A stretch of DNA of 64,000 bases from Marsupella aquatica (GCA_973895155.1 OZ316891.1:24242001-24306000); one strand, 5' to 3'; counted from the stretch's first letter, positions 1 through 12,700 are shown. Made by a program: numbers and translations. Notes: generated by a model from the letters alone, not told the origin.

Positions 1-900
1 TCTACATTGTTTCTGGACATGACCTTTCGTTCCACATCTGTAACAGGTCATGGCTTCTTCTGGTTTCTGTGGGTGGCTGCGAGGATTTGATCTGACTTGC
101 TGTGGCTGTTTCCAGGTATTGCTATTGTAGGTGTTTCGTGAACGGCCGCGGCCCCTGCCTGATGCGCGAAATTGGCCTCAACCGTCACTCCTAAAATCGC
201 CCCATCGGCCTCTAGAGGTATTTCTACCCCGTCCGTTGCCACGCCCTCTATAGGAACTTCCGGGGTCAGTGCGTGGATTATTAAAATGGGTCTCCGTGTG
301 GGGTTGGGGTGGTAAGGTACCCGGAGGCCTCTGCTTGGTGTTTTCTAGCAAAAGTATCTGGTGCTTTTCGGCAAGCAGCATATGGGCTATGAGCTCCGAG
401 TATTTGGTAAAGTTCATGTTTCGGTATTGTGTTGAAATGACCATGTTCGTAGAATGGAATGTAGAAAGAGTTTTTTCGATCTGTTCCTGATCATTCACCG
501 ATTTTTGACAGACTGCGAGTTGGGAGGTAATGCGGAACAGCTCACTATTGTAAGCTGCGATGGTTTTGTGATCTTGCACCTTCAGATTGATCCAATCGTG
601 TAGGGCCACCGGGAGGAAGATTGTTCGGGTATGGTCAAATCTAGAAAGGAGTGCTTCCCACAATCGGCGTGGGTTGAGCTCGTTTAGATATTGAAGCTTT
701 AGTGGTTCAGTCAAATGTCGCCTGATTAAGATCAGCACTTGAGCTCGCTCCTGTAAAGTAGATCCTGTGTCGGAGGTGATCGTGTCTGCAATGTCTTTGG
801 ATGTCAAGTGTGCCTCTATGTCCAATTGCCAAGAAAGATAGTTGGCGCCATCAATACTTAATGGCTGGAAATATAACTTTTCCATGGCTGCCGGAGGCAT
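1..900 (-). pseudogene. gag: Ty1/copia gag fragment with in-frame TGA
   Basis: Read on the minus strand from an ATG at about 885-900, this encodes a copia-type Gag (UBN2/Retrotran_gag_2 class). The N-terminal part has the typical YLSW motif, a PRRLWE segment and the HDWINLKVQDHKT region. It is followed by an RGRGRGR-rich basic linker. A single TGA at 178-180 interrupts the frame. The same frame continues beyond it to the window edge and contains a CCHC zinc knuckle (C-X2-C-X4-H-X4-C) at 10-45, so the stop is a nonsense mutation rather than the natural end. About 60% of residues match the second copia gag at 50120-50501 by eye. The rest of the element lies to the left of the window. Confidence 0.85.
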
Positions 901-1326
901 GATTACTATGATTATATGTAGTATGCGTTTCAGTGGCGGAAATACAATTTGTCTAGATTGATGAATTCACAAATTGATGACATGAATAAATGGAATGTGA
1001 AGAGCTTTCGTAATTGGAGGTGTTAGCTGGAGTGGTCGATTGTAATTTGCGTTGGTTGCTGCACTCCAGCCTCTCGCTTTGTCTGATTGTCCGATCGCGT
1101 TGTGCACGGCTGCTTGCACGCTCTCCTTGCCTCTGTTCGTAGTCTTGAAAACTTCACGCGGCGAGTGTATTGCGTGCGCGTTGGACGTTCATGAGACGCA
1201 ACGCTTCGTGCAAAACCTTCACGCAGTGACTAAAGATCGGACAAGTGTGAGCGTGGTTCGTAGAAGGGCGGAGGAAAAAAATTTAAAGGAAAAAAAACCA
1301 GAGCACTACTCGTGCTGATAACGTGT
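901..1326 (-). other. copia leader and primer-binding site
   Basis: This is the untranslated leader between LTR and gag on the minus strand. At 1310-1326 the minus strand reads ACACGTTATCAGCACGA, and the same 17 bases occur next to the second copia element at 37480-37496. In both cases they directly follow a sequence ending in CA, as expected for a primer site next to an LTR. The site is not the usual TGGTATCAGAGC initiator-Met primer site. A half-tRNA type primer, as in copia-like elements, is an inference. Confidence 0.6.
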
Positions 1327-1490
1327 TGGACCATGACAAGATGGAAAAAGATCTCGTGTATACTCCCAAGGAGAAGAATAAGTACATGCGGCTTGAAGGC
1401 CGTTGCCCTGAGGTAGTTATCCTAACTGAGTTAGGTAGAACTCTAGTTAGGCAAGTAGAACTATGGTAAGTAGGTTTAACCTGGGTTACA
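1327..1490 (-). repeat. probable short 5' LTR of copia element
   Basis: In element orientation this would begin TGTAACCC near 1490 and end TGGTCCA at 1327, next to the primer site. It contains an inverted repeat around TCTCCTTGGGAG followed by a TATACA box. The inner end is well placed. The outer end is a guess, because no second LTR is in the window. Confidence 0.35.
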
Positions 1491-1619
1491 ACAGAACCAT
1501 ATATATTAGGGTCAATAATTAATTTAGAGCCAAAACATTTTCATAGAGCCTACATATTTTCTTAGACATATAGAATAACCAATAATATACCATCATGGGC
1601 AACGATTTATGAACATAAA

Positions 1620-2000
1620 CTCAAATGAACTATAGTTTCTAGTCTGAAATAAATAGTTAACGGTTCAAGCCATGGTTCTCACTAAGTTTTGCATACACTA
1701 ACAACAAACCATGGGTCACACTTTCAATAAGCTAGTTACAATGAACCATGGTTCATGCTCTCAAATAAACTAACAATAAAGAATGGTTCATACTTTGAAA
1801 TAAACTATCAACGAACCATGGTTTGCACTTATCACATAAAATAACAAACAAGGATATATCCTAGGAAAATAACTCTCACATGAGCGAATAATAACAATCT
1901 TTATGTCAATTGACAATGAACTCTGGTTGACACCTTGGAAGGTCACATCACTTACAAAGGAAGCATGGTTGATACTGAATATGGCATAAAAATAACAACA
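1620..2000. repeat. left subterminal repeats, AACCATGGTT type
   Basis: Roughly 35-40 bp degenerate units of the form AACCATGGTTCAnnCTnnnAAATAAACTA occur near 1626, 1660, 1705, 1741, 1780 and 1813, with weaker copies near 1910 and 1963. The core is a 10-bp palindrome. Related copies recur at 8980-9710. Confidence 0.6.
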
Positions 2001-2089
2001 CTTAATATTTGCATTGAAGTGAAATAATTACCTAGATTTGATATTTTGTCCTTAAATGCTTCACGAAGTTTTCCCTCCAATATAGGTCC

Positions 2090-2557
2090 TCACCCCTCAA
2101 GCAAGTTTTCAAATAGTTTTGTGGAATCTGGCCCTTCCACTAAAGATTTGATCATCGATTCTGGATTTTCCAACATTCGAAGTATTGTGTCAAGTGAACC
2201 AATTGTGGCATTGGCATCAGGTGCCCACACTCCAACATTATATTGAGCAATAGCTTTTGGACCATGGCCATGAGTCAAAATACCAGTCAAGGTGATTGGA
2301 AGTTTAATTGCACCATCCACTTCTTTCGGACAAAAGGGCATCCTTGGTAGTGTAGTCTTACAATGATCCATTTTATCATGAATTATGCATAAGACCTGTT
2401 TTGGATTATCAACAGACTGGCGTCTCCAAGAGTGATATAATAATATGCCTTCGGTATGATCACGATGATGAGCGATTTCATCCCTCTTTAAAATCTCAAT
2501 CTCTTCTTTCACACCGGTCAGATTTGCTTTCCGTTGCATCAACTCACTACAAGTTGT
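2090..2557 (-). pseudogene. 3' part of split transposon-type gene
   Basis: This continues the reading frame that is broken off at 7263. When the solo LTR and one copy of its 5-bp target duplication are disregarded, the two parts join in frame through an SKC-TTC-SEL segment, an acidic/basic helix and an LCIIHDKMDHCKTTLP segment followed by LTGILTHGHG. The pattern P-x-LSIIIDGMDQ-x-KTNLP then GVLVHGHG is known to me from a plant/oomycete transposon-associated family (DUF7869-like). The usual C-terminal DNC-x-RENKN part is not visible: the frame ends at 2090, with a few plausible codons beyond the stop. Either the gene ends early or it is truncated. Confidence 0.5.
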
Positions 2558-2672
2558 TGTGATGCCTAGCCAGGAATCACTCGGCTAGTTTAAGTGGAAA
2601 AGGGAAGGGTACCCTAGAAACACCTTAGTATAGTTACAGAAATAAGGAAAATATAAACAATTAAGGGTGACT

Positions 2673-5600
2673 ATGGAACCCAAGCCGAGGCCGGAAGTAA
2701 GGACGCCAGGGGAGAGAACACGATTAGGGTTAGGGCACGATAAGCGCCGGCGGCTAGGGGTCACCAACGGGAGAGAAACGCCAAGGAGGAGAGGGGTAAG
2801 GGCAGCTCGCGAGGAGTTGTGGCTCATTTGCAGGCATGAACTGGGCAGACGACTACGGGCGGCCAACTACTGTCAGCTGCTTAAGCAAGCACTCAGGGGG
2901 GAGCAGATACCGACTATCAACTCGATAAGGGTATGAGCAACGTCAATCAAGCGGCACATTTTTGGGGATGCCTGTTCGAACGGGCAACTGAGTACATTGG
3001 GACTTACGAGGACGAAGAATCGGAGAGAGCAGCTCGAGAACGGCTGGAGCTAGCTCGATTGTGGGAGCTACAAAAAGCTGCCTTCTTAGGAGGAGAACTC
3101 ATCAAGGCCGAATTCTTGTGGACTCCTACTACCAATCAACTCGACGACCTTCTATTTTGCGAAGACAGAGTCATCGGCATCCGCGAGGCCATCAAACGCT
3201 GCAACGACATACACTGGGAGTTGAAGGGTAGCACGGAGGGGTGGACAAAGGCAACCGTGCTCGGAGAGACATCCACGGCAGCCAAGATGAAGAGGAAGGG
3301 AATGAACAACGACGAGGCCACCCCGGCAAAAAGAACGAGGTCGGCGGCACCAAACAGGCCAGCCGAACAGCAGAGCAGGAGGCAGAGAGAAGCCGAGGAG
3401 AAGGAGGTCGACCCCATCAACGCCGTTCCAACGAGAGATGACACCTGGAAAGGCTGGGCGGCGATCCTCCCCGAGGAGGTCCAATTACACTTTGCAAGAG
3501 AGAAGGATGCATGCTTTACGGCTATGCAGACTCGGAAATATCAGGGCTTCATGGCCGGATCCGGCTTGGAAGCCTTCGTAAGGTTACCGTGGCTGAAGCC
3601 GGAGGTGCCGAATTCAGACTTACTTGAATTCGTGGGATCATGGGAGTCCGAGACCAATTCCACAAGGGTGTATGGGAAGGAATTCTATCTCACTCCCCAG
3701 GTGATTGCCGAAGTGTTTGGCTTGCCGATGGGCAATAAGACCAAGGTAGATACCAGGAAGACCTTGCCAGACACGGAGTTCAGGTCGTTCCCAGGGCCTT
3801 CAACAAAGAATGGCTTCTTCCATAACACTTGCACCAACCCGCATATAGGAGACATGATCGATTTCTTGCGGGTGACCATGCATTGCAACTGGCCGAGAGC
3901 AGAGATCGGCAAGGCACAGGTCTATCTGGCAGAGAGGCCAGACCCAAGCCGGGACTACAACGGCTACCTCCTCACTCAACTAAAGAAGATCTTCAAGGAG
4001 GAACAGCTGGTGATCGGCAAGGGAAGCGTGTCCCAACTTGGCTATCACATGCCGCTATTGTGCCGGTATGCCCGAAGTAAGACCTTTGCCCCGGTACTTC
4101 CCCTACAGGCAAGGGCACCAGAGGAGGTTCCAAAACAGAGGCCGGCAACGGAGAAACCCAACCCACCCGACAATCCTACAATCGAGCAGGTGTTTAGGCC
4201 AAGGATGGAGGACTTGCCGATGCAGCAACCAGGCATGCAGAATCTGCTGAAACTGCTGGAGAAAGAAAAGAGATCGGCATCGGCAACGACAACGGCAACG
4301 GCAACAATGCAGGACACTGCTCCAGAGGTAGGCCTAAACCGGCTTACAAGGGAAAACCCCTTTACTGGAGTCAAGGAGAGAAGGAGGCCGGAACACGAGC
4401 CGGGAGTCCGGATGTATGTAGGAGCCTCTAGTCCCGAAGCCGAGGAGAAGCAGGCCGTAACTCCTGGCCACGACAAGGAGAACAGGAGATCAACACGGAA
4501 GCCGGAGGAGGAACCAAGACCGCAGGAGGTGAAGCCGTGTTCACGCCAAAACCAGGAGAGGAGCGGGAAAAGCCGGTAGTCCAAGCCGAGGAGGAGGCGG
4601 TGGAGGACTACAGCAATGATAACTCCGGCTATGGGTCGGATCATCATGTTCCAGGAGTAAGGACATGTGGCCCCGGTTCATCCCCACGCTCCCAAGAGTA
4701 GTCCGAGGGGACCCGAGCCAGCAGAGCAGCCCCGAGTCTCCCCCGCCAGATGTCGCTCCCACGAGCTTTGACGGCATAAAACAGACGGCGCAGGAATTTC
4801 AGGAGCAAATCAGGGAGGAAGAGGAGGCAGCCTTGGCTAGAGAGAAGGATTTACCAGGAGAGAATGGCCAGAGAACATCAGGCGGCTTGTAGAAAAACGA
4901 GGCAGCCCGCCAGCCACAATAGAAGAGATCCGCAGGGCGGCTTGGGAACAAAGGCCGCGGTGGATGATGCCGATGACTTCTACTTCCTCCACCTATGCTA
5001 AAGACAGAGCCATGGAGTACGGGGAGATGTGTGGAGAACTGGCGCTCAGCATCTTTGGGGAGGAGTTGGAGCAGGGACCCTTTTTCCAGAGGGAGATGTT
5101 GGAGAAGCGCCAATTAGAAGAAGTGGTGGCCTTGGAAAGAAGCAAGAAGGACGAGGTCATCCGTCGGCTTAGGGAAAGGGAAGCCAAATCAAGGACCTGA
5201 GGGCGGCCAAGGAGGCCCAAGATGAGCTGCGGATTAAGCGGCATGAGCTAAATATCATGCAGGGCCAATTGGATACCGCACAATCTGATAATCGGATGAT
5301 CGAGAATCTACTGACGCGGACCCAAGGAGAGTTGGCCGATGTGATCAAAAAGAGGGAGAAGTGGAAGCGAGAGCTGAGGAATGCAGAGGAGGCCCACATA
5401 ACAGCCAACAATCGGGCCATGGCGGAGACCCAAAGAAAGGAATGGGCGTTGAAGGGGGAGCTCGAGAAAAGCCGCGGAGCCCTTGAGCAGAAGGAGGCCG
5501 AGTTAGGAAATCCTATCAAGGGATTATTGCGCTACAGCAGGAGCTTGCGTCCCTGACGGCCAGCTTCAAGGCCGACCTCAGGGAGAAGGACGATATGCTC

Positions 5601-6332
5601 AATCAGACTTACGCCAAGATGAACCAGATGGAGTCTGTCATCATTGCAGAGATCGACAAGGAGCTAAGAGCAACCCGGGAGGAGAGGGCTACCTTGAAGA
5701 AAGAACTGGAGGAAGCCCATAGGGAACGGGAGGAAGCCCAGAAAGAACTGGAGGAGGCGCGCAAGGACCTGGACGAGGTGCAGGAGGAGTTGGAGGAAAG
5801 CACGCGGAGGTTGGAGAACTTACAACAACAAGCCGACAACCAAACAGAGCGGCTGAAGAAACAAGCCGCAGTATTTAAGTGCTTGTCTTCATCAAGCCCA
5901 ACTCCAATTGGGGCAACCAAGTTACCAGGAGTGGTATTGGCCGAAGAACAAGCCGCGCCACCTGCACCAGTGCAGGAAGTAAGTGGGAAGGGGAAGGGAC
6001 CAGCTGCCGAACCAGAAAAGAAGAAGAAGCGGAAACCTTCAGGGTCAAGGAGTAATACGACTCCACAGGCCGTGGTGACCAAGGAGGTAGATCCAGCACC
6101 GACCCCAGACAGGGTCACGGCAAAGGATCCAACTACCCTAGAAGGAGGGGAGGCCAAAGCCATGGCTGATGTTGAGGCCGGTGCCGAGGCCGAAGCCGAA
6201 GGTGGACCCAGTCAGGCCGATGGAGAGTTGACTAAGTCCGGGGCAGGTAATCTGTCAGAAAATGAACCTACGGCAGTGGCTAAGGAGGAAGCGTTGGGGG
6301 CGTCCACTGAGGAACAGACACCGCTGCCATGA
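2673..6332 (+). pseudogene. LTR-embedded (U3) ORF, frameshifted copy
   Basis: This is the counterpart of the U3 ORF at 46463-49600. The longest open part is 2933-4579, starting at an ATG that is conserved in the other copy (MSNVNQAAHFWG). It continues in other frames at 4580-4892, 4893-5200, 5257-5556 and 5595-6332, so at least five small indels have broken it, near 2900, 4560, 4880, 5190 and 5540. A plausible longer start, MEPKPRPEVR at 2673, is open here but is followed by a stop in the other copy. The C-terminal half is glutamate/lysine-rich coiled coil. The very end is Ala/Glu-rich and reaches further (to 6332) than in the gypsy-2 copy. Confidence 0.8.
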
Positions 6333-6522
6333 CAGTGGTGGAGGGCCGCTCCTTTCAAGGAGGGCGGACGTGGAGGGAGGAGGCGTGAGTGGGCAGGGCG
6401 GGCTTGAATCTCTAAGTTTAGGATTAGGATGAGGACGAGGAGGCGGCCCTGACACTTAGCTTAGTGGGATTGCGGTTCCACTGGTAAGAGCAACACTTGT
6501 ACTCCTGCCTCGCTGTACATAG

Positions 6523-6574
6523 GTAGATTCAGTTAGGTAGACTCAGTTAGGTAGATTCAGTTAGGTAGATTAGG
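6523..6574 (+). repeat. 14-bp minisatellite in solo LTR
   Basis: Units of GTAGATTCAGTTAG are repeated about 3.5 times. The equivalent part of the gypsy-2 LTR near 46045 has no such expansion, so the array grew or shrank after the copies diverged. Confidence 0.8.
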
Positions 6575-7262
6575 CTTACGCTGCAAGGAATAGGCGGATC
6601 CACTACCAGGATAAATACCTGGGCTGCGGGGAGCTCAGGGCCTCTTCTTTAGCAAGTTTTTAGTTTGCACCAGCCGGGCTGGATCAAGTAGTAAGAGAAG
6701 CTCTCGGTTAGTCATACAATGACCTTGTGTATATTCATGTTTCCTCATGCCTAAGAGCTGAATAGAGTTGGCCTCACGGCTTAGTTCGCAGAGCTTGTGT
6801 ATGAGATGTACTGTTTGTATGGCAAGTGCATGGTATGACTCAGTCAGAAGGAGTCATTTTACTATTTGTGTGTCGCATTAACTTGTGTGAAGAGTGCCCA
6901 CATCAACTAATAGATGAAGGAAAGTAAGCAAGGGAGTGAGAGTTGGATGTGTCGAGCTGAGAGAGGTCTTAGCGGCTTAACCAAGCCTATTGGGGATCAT
7001 TCCGGCGGCGGAATCCAAATATACCTAACCAGAAGGAGAGGAAGACAAGGGAAGGCCTAGAGTAGGCCGGTTACATATCTCATGACCCGATGAAGGATCT
7101 ATCCAGTATATGTGTGTAAAATGTTAATAGTGGTAGTACAAGGAAGTTAGCAGCGTCCCATGTCGCTAAGCCGCGAAAACAGCCTCGCCAAGCGCGAAAC
7201 CTGCGGGAATCGGCTTGTGCTGGGGGGTTTCTTGGGTTTAGGGAGCCATGGGACGCACCACA

Positions 7263-8720
7263 ATTGTACACTTGGAAAAGTTATTGCCTTTCTTATGAAT
7301 CGTCACTTCCTTGAAGTACTTTTGATGTAAAATACTCAATGTGGACTGGGAGATTGGTTGAAGACCAAGCTCTAAATTTGTAGCATTGAGCTTGTTCCTA
7401 ATACTTTCCCAAGTATAACTTGTAGGTAGCTCCTTTAAAACTTGTCGAGATTTGTCTGCAATCGTCCTCATTTGTGCAGGATGAAGATCTGCGCACTCAT
7501 CAATCAACCCATGCAATGACATATAGGTTAATTTGAGAAACTCGTTCAGTCATCCTTCTCTTTCCTTGGTTTCCATGATAAGCTATCCTCACCCCATTAC
7601 CCACAGCCTTTCTGAGCTCATAGAATTGACTTCGCCCTTTGGAGTGCAAAATCCTCCATGCCTCCAAGCATATTGCCTTCCCTTCAATGATGATTAGTTT
7701 TTCAGTATTAGATAGTTCCAATATATTGACAATAGCATTGATCTCATACTCTTTTCGCATCTCAAATGATTTCTCCCAATAGTTCTCCCTAATCCCCCTT
7801 GCCACATGAGGGTCAAGAAGATGGCAGCACCGACAAAGGCAACATTTCTGTTTTCTGATTTCCTCCACATCTTCTTTGGAAAGGGACTTGTCTTTCTTTG
7901 ACAAAGAAAGAGAAGGTTGTTTTCTTTTTCTGGTTATTGGAATGTATGATCTCTTTCAACTTGAAGCATCTAGATCCTCCTCCTCTGCATCTACAAAAAA
8001 TGAGGCTAATAGCCTTCCGTTACTTGTGACGAGCCTATCCAATGGCCATGCCCTCAAACAATCTCTATGTTTCAGGTGATCATTGGTTGCACCTTGAATA
8101 TATTCATCGATCAAGATTCCCACATGTGTATTTCGAAGAGTAGTATCTCCCAATGTCACTTCTGGATTAACAGCCATTACTCTTGCAATGGCAAAGGCAA
8201 AATGTGTTTCATCAAGTACTTTAACAACCATTCCCATCCATAAACTTGTGGATGAAATTCGAAGAGGATTTCCACTAGATTCAACTCCATTCTCATTTGA
8301 CCACTCCGGTTGGTTTCCTTGAGCTTCGTTCTCATTTGAGATCTCTGGTTGGTTGGTATCACTTCCATTGCTCGTTGAAGCTCCATTCTTGTATGAGGTA
8401 TTAGGTAGGTATCCAGTAACCATTTCAAGTTGCTGAAGTTGACCTTTTTTCCAGACTAGAAAAGATCCTATCATGTCAGCCAAGCTTTCACCATGATCCC
8501 ATTGAATTTCCCCATCAAATACTTCTTTCAAAGTAACAAGAACTTGAAGAGGCCCAAGAGGAACATTATGGCAAATCCGAGATGGATCCACACTTTGAAT
8601 GATACCCTTTGCAACCATTTTATTTGATATGCACAAACCTACGGTTTCACCGACAATAATCCAAGATGTCGCAATTATTTTATCTGCACATTCAATCCAA
8701 ATCAAAGTTAACCTCTGTTC
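7263..8720 (-). pseudogene. 5' part of split transposon-type gene (DUF8039-like region)
   Basis: The minus strand encodes a segment at 8705-7956 with KGIIQSVDP, HNVPLGPLQVLV and ADMIGSFLVWKKGQL, matching the DUF8039-like pattern of plant transposon proteins. A second segment follows at 7904-7500, cysteine-rich at its start (CCLCRCC), and then 7522-7263. A probable intron acceptor (cttag) lies near 8717, and a non-coding gap at 7905-7955 may be an intron. Reading changes frame near 7530, so either a splice or an indel is present. The gene is cut at 7263 by the solo LTR and resumes at 2557. Function is not known beyond the transposon association. Confidence 0.45.
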
Positions 8721-8979
8721 CTAAGATATAGTTGTTGTTTTTTTCTCTGAATATACCCAAGGGACCGTATACTTTTTGTCTTAGTTTTCCAGACCTACTT
8801 TGTTTCCCTTGTTTCTCAATAGCCTTGAACTCTCGTGTAATTGTCTGAGATGAGTTGCCCTCACAACTAAGTTGGCAGGTTGTTACTTACCATTGAGTTC
8901 AAGAAGCAGTGTGTACATTTGACCCAAAACCCTAAACTACTTCATACTTAAATGATGTCTTACCACAAGATGGCAACTG

Positions 8980-9710
8980 CGCACAAACCATGGTTCGCTC
9001 CATTAATGAGAATATAAGAAAAGTACTAAGGCGTATAATTACCATGACTATCTTTTATCATATTATAGATATGAAGTGTTTCTTATGGGGTGTTTTTATA
9101 GTATTGTCATCAAGAAACAGTGTTCAGGCTAGGTTTAAATTCACCATGAATGATACATGTTAAAACAAAAGCAAATCAGTATTACAAGAGAAAGTCATCT
9201 TGCATTATAATTGTTTGATGTGTAATAATTCCATCAGTTTAGAATTCATAAGAAAGTCTTTATCAAATGTATTCTATTGGACTTATGTATGAGTTTCTCT
9301 TGACCAGAATGTAAACAATATTAAAGAGAGTTATAATCATACTTAAGCAAAGCAGGAGACTGAGGTTCATGTATCATATAGATCATGTGACTATGAACTA
9401 TGGTTTGTGGCCTTTGGTCATAGTCACATTTTTATTTTTCTAGCTAGGAGTATACTAGTTAGTTTGGTAATTTACTCCTAGTTTTAGATGATGTTGCTAA
9501 ATAAGGCTCATTAATTCAAGGGCTACGTACCATGATTTGCACTCACCTTTCATTTTCCCATCTACAAGTTGAGTTAGTTTGATATGGTTTGAACCATGGT
9601 TTGAAGTCACTTTTTACATGTAGGTGTAGAGTTGGTTCACTCCGAGTATTAGATAATTAATGCCATCAGATAAGCCTCTTACTAGGCAAAAAAACCATGG
9701 TTCATGGTCA
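8980..9710. repeat. right subterminal repeats, AACCATGGTT type
   Basis: Copies of the palindromic motif seen at 1620-2000 occur near 8986, 9394, 9527, 9588 and 9690, often followed by TTYGCAC or TCAC. They are more widely spaced than on the left. No gene is seen in 8720-9740 apart from these. Confidence 0.5.
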
Positions 9711-9793
9711 CTTTTTAAAGTTTTGATCATTGACAACAGACTGGTGGATCGGCCAGGGTTAACCCAATACCTACTCCAATAAGAAGAATTCAA

Positions 9794-12700
9794 ATGGCCA
9801 GGAATAATATTCGCTATGACACCTTCAAAGGGGCATCTAAAGAAGATGCTGAGACATTTTTAAGGGAATTCAAAGCTGCGGCTACCTCCAATGGACAAAC
9901 TCAAGACGCTGAGAAAGCCACCATTTTTGGAGGATTATTAAAGAAAAATGCCCAGAAATGGTATGACAGATTTCCAGATAAAAATGATTGGGGGAAAACT
10001 AAAATAGCCTTTCTAGACAAATATAAAGAGGATGGAGTTGAAGCAAGGGCCTTTGCAAGGATTTCTCAGCTAACTATGAAGAAACATGGTTCAGTGAGGA
10101 AATATGCAGACAAGTTACTTGATCTGGTGGATAAGTATAATCCTAACACGGCAAAATCGACCACACGAGATTGGTTTATCAATGGATTACCATCCCGTAT
10201 TGCAAGGTATGTAAGAAGGGAACGTGGTACCACTTTTGAGGAGGCACAAGAAGCCGCCCAAAAATATGTAGACTCAGAGGTTTCAGAGAAGAAACGAGTA
10301 AAGAAAGATCTAAAGAAAAATAAAAGGAAGGATAAAAAGAAAAAGAGAAAGACGTCTAAGTCCTCCTCAAGCTCTGAAACTGATGGAAGTAACACCACCA
10401 GTACTGAAGAAACGAGTAGGGACTCGAGTTCTAGTAGCGATACCAGTTCTGATTCAAGTTCTGAAGAGGTGGATGCTGCTAAGAAGAAAAGAATGCAGAA
10501 AAGTACGGTCCCTCAAAAAGCTAAAAATCTGGATAAAATGATGGATTCCTTAACTAGTAAATTAACTAAGCTTTCTGTTAATACTGCTGTGCTTAAACCA
10601 CCTCGGAAAATTCCTCCCACTATTCAAAATAATGTTTGGTGTACCCGTTGTAATAACCAAGGATATTATCATCATGAGTGCCCCACTTTACAGCGTGCTG
10701 TAAATTTTGGAGAGGAAGCAGAAATGATGGATTATGGAGATATATATGCAGTTCAAGCACCATTTGCGGGACAATATTTCCACCCCCTACAGCTCCTATT
10801 ACTTGGGCTCAACCAAAAGCACCCGGTCCGTCTTCTTTTAATCGGCCAACACCACGACCACCAATGGGACCACCAAGAGGATATCCGCCAAGAGGGGTAC
10901 CAAGAGAACGAGGTACTTGCTACAATTGTGGCCAATTAGGACACTATTCACCAGACTGTCCGTATCCAAATAGAGAAGTGGGATATACCCCCATTTGCGG
11001 AAATTGTGGAAAAGAAGGTCACCTCCCTGTGGAATGTCTGAACCCACCTAAGCCTAAAATGATGGTGAGATTTGCTAAGGAACCCGTGAAGGAAGCTCCC
11101 CGACCAGAGGAAGTCAGGATGATATACAGTCAAGAAGATACCGACCAGTGTGGACGTGTAACTATTGAAACAAGTGCAGAGGAAGAAACAAAAGTACATA
11201 ATATCTATACTCAACCACTGTCAGGAACCATTGTAGATATCGACTTAAAACACCTGGTGCAAGAAAATGTCATTGGGATGCCTAATAAACAAATTCAGGA
11301 AAGAGACCAAATTCTGGAAACTTATGCTACCACAAGGTCTAAGTCTCATCAAGTGAAGAAGCATAAGGACGAGGACCCCAGGAGTAAGAAATCCTCCAAG
11401 AGGAAAGGCAAGTCAAGAATTCCAGCGGAAGAAGGTATTCCTAAGGAGGATGACCCAGCTTACGACAGGTATGATCCAAAATATTTTCAACCAGACATAT
11501 CAGAAGAAATTAAGGCTCAGTTACATGAGTTAACTGAAGAAATACCCGTTGCAGTGGAAAAGGAAGCTAATCTTAGAGAAGGAAAGAACTCTGAACAAAC
11601 AGTTAATGTACCAGTAACCACTAAGCCACAAGGTTACAATATTGTAGAAGCAGTAAAGAATCAACCGGCAAATATTACAGTTGGGGAATTACTGCAAGAC
11701 AACCCTACCTATAAAAAGCAATTAAGAACCTTGCTCACCGGCAAAAGGAGGAAAAGAAAGTTACCTTCAGTCGAGGCTATGCGAATTGAATGGGATGATA
11801 AGGGACCACCAGAGATAGAAGTTCAAATCCTGGGTTGTGTATTAACAGACGTACCAGTTGACGGTGGATCAAGTGTAAATATTATGACAGAAGAGACCGC
11901 TTCCAATCTTGGATTGACTACATTTGAGAAGACTTTACAAATCCTAAGAATGGCTGACCAGTCAAGAGTTGTACCAGTAGGGAAACTTATTGGCGTTGCC
12001 ACTGTTATTGGAGGTCTAACATTTCTTTTAGATTTTTTGGTTATTCGGCCGGAAGTGTCCTCTACTTTTCCTTTACTCTTAGGAAGGCCCTGGTTGTATA
12101 AAGCAAAAGTCAAAGTTGATTGGGAACATTGTCGGATGTCCTTTGGAAAACCATGAGTCACTATAAGTTGGACAGATGAACCTCATTTGGGAGAGACTCA
12201 GTCTGACGATGGCTATACTTCTGATTTTTCAGACTCTACTCTTATTATTAGAGCTCATGATTTTAATTCCTTAGAAGTAGGTTATTTGGATATTTTTGAG
12301 ACAGAAGAGGACCCAATCAGAGAGGGAGATACTAATAACACTTCCTGACGCGAGGCCATTGAAGGGGAATCAATCAGAGAAGATAACCCTGAATATGACA
12401 AAGAACCACCCTGGGAGGCTGAATTTTCAGACAACACTGACGGTATTGTAGATCCTCGAAAATGTCAGAAGATTGAAATAGAGCCAGGGAAGTTTCTAAA
12501 TATTAGTAACCATATTACAGGTGAGTTAAGAGAGAAGTATATTGACCTGTTGACTCAATACAAGGATGTTTTTGCGTGGAGTCACAAAGATCTTAAAGGA
12601 ATACCACCCCATCTGGGTGAACACCGAATTGACTTGATAGAAGGAGGTGTACCAGTGAGACATAGGCAATACCGCCTAAATCCTAAATACTCTATGTTGG

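Larger units (their letters stand above)
2558..7262 (+). mobile_element. 4.7-kb solo LTR of the gypsy-2 family
   Basis: It begins TGTGATGCC and ends ACGCACCACA. Both termini and much of the interior match the intact gypsy-2 5' LTR at 45345-49973 read in reverse. No internal gag, pol or second LTR is present, so it is a solo LTR left by recombination. Flanking 5-mers are GTTGT (2553-2557) and ATTGT (7263-7267), a target duplication with one mismatch. It splits a minus-strand transposon gene. The U3 part contains the remains of a long ORF (2673-6332). A possible TATA element ATAAATA lies at 6611-6617. Confidence 0.9.
1496..9732 (-). mobile_element. decayed DNA-transposon-like unit with subterminal palindromic repeats
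   Basis: A minus-strand gene resembling plant transposon proteins is flanked on both sides by degenerate copies of an AACCATGGTT palindrome (1620-2000 and 8980-9710). Clusters of short motifs near both ends are typical of CACTA-like and other DNA transposons. An 8-bp direct repeat ACAACAGA sits at 1488-1495 and 9733-9740 and could be a target duplication. No convincing terminal inverted repeat was found, so the ends given are candidates only. A solo gypsy LTR (2558-7262) was inserted later. Confidence 0.4.

Noticed and set aside
1052-1318. 88-codon plus-strand ORF
   Set aside because: It lies antisense in the copia leader and includes the primer site.
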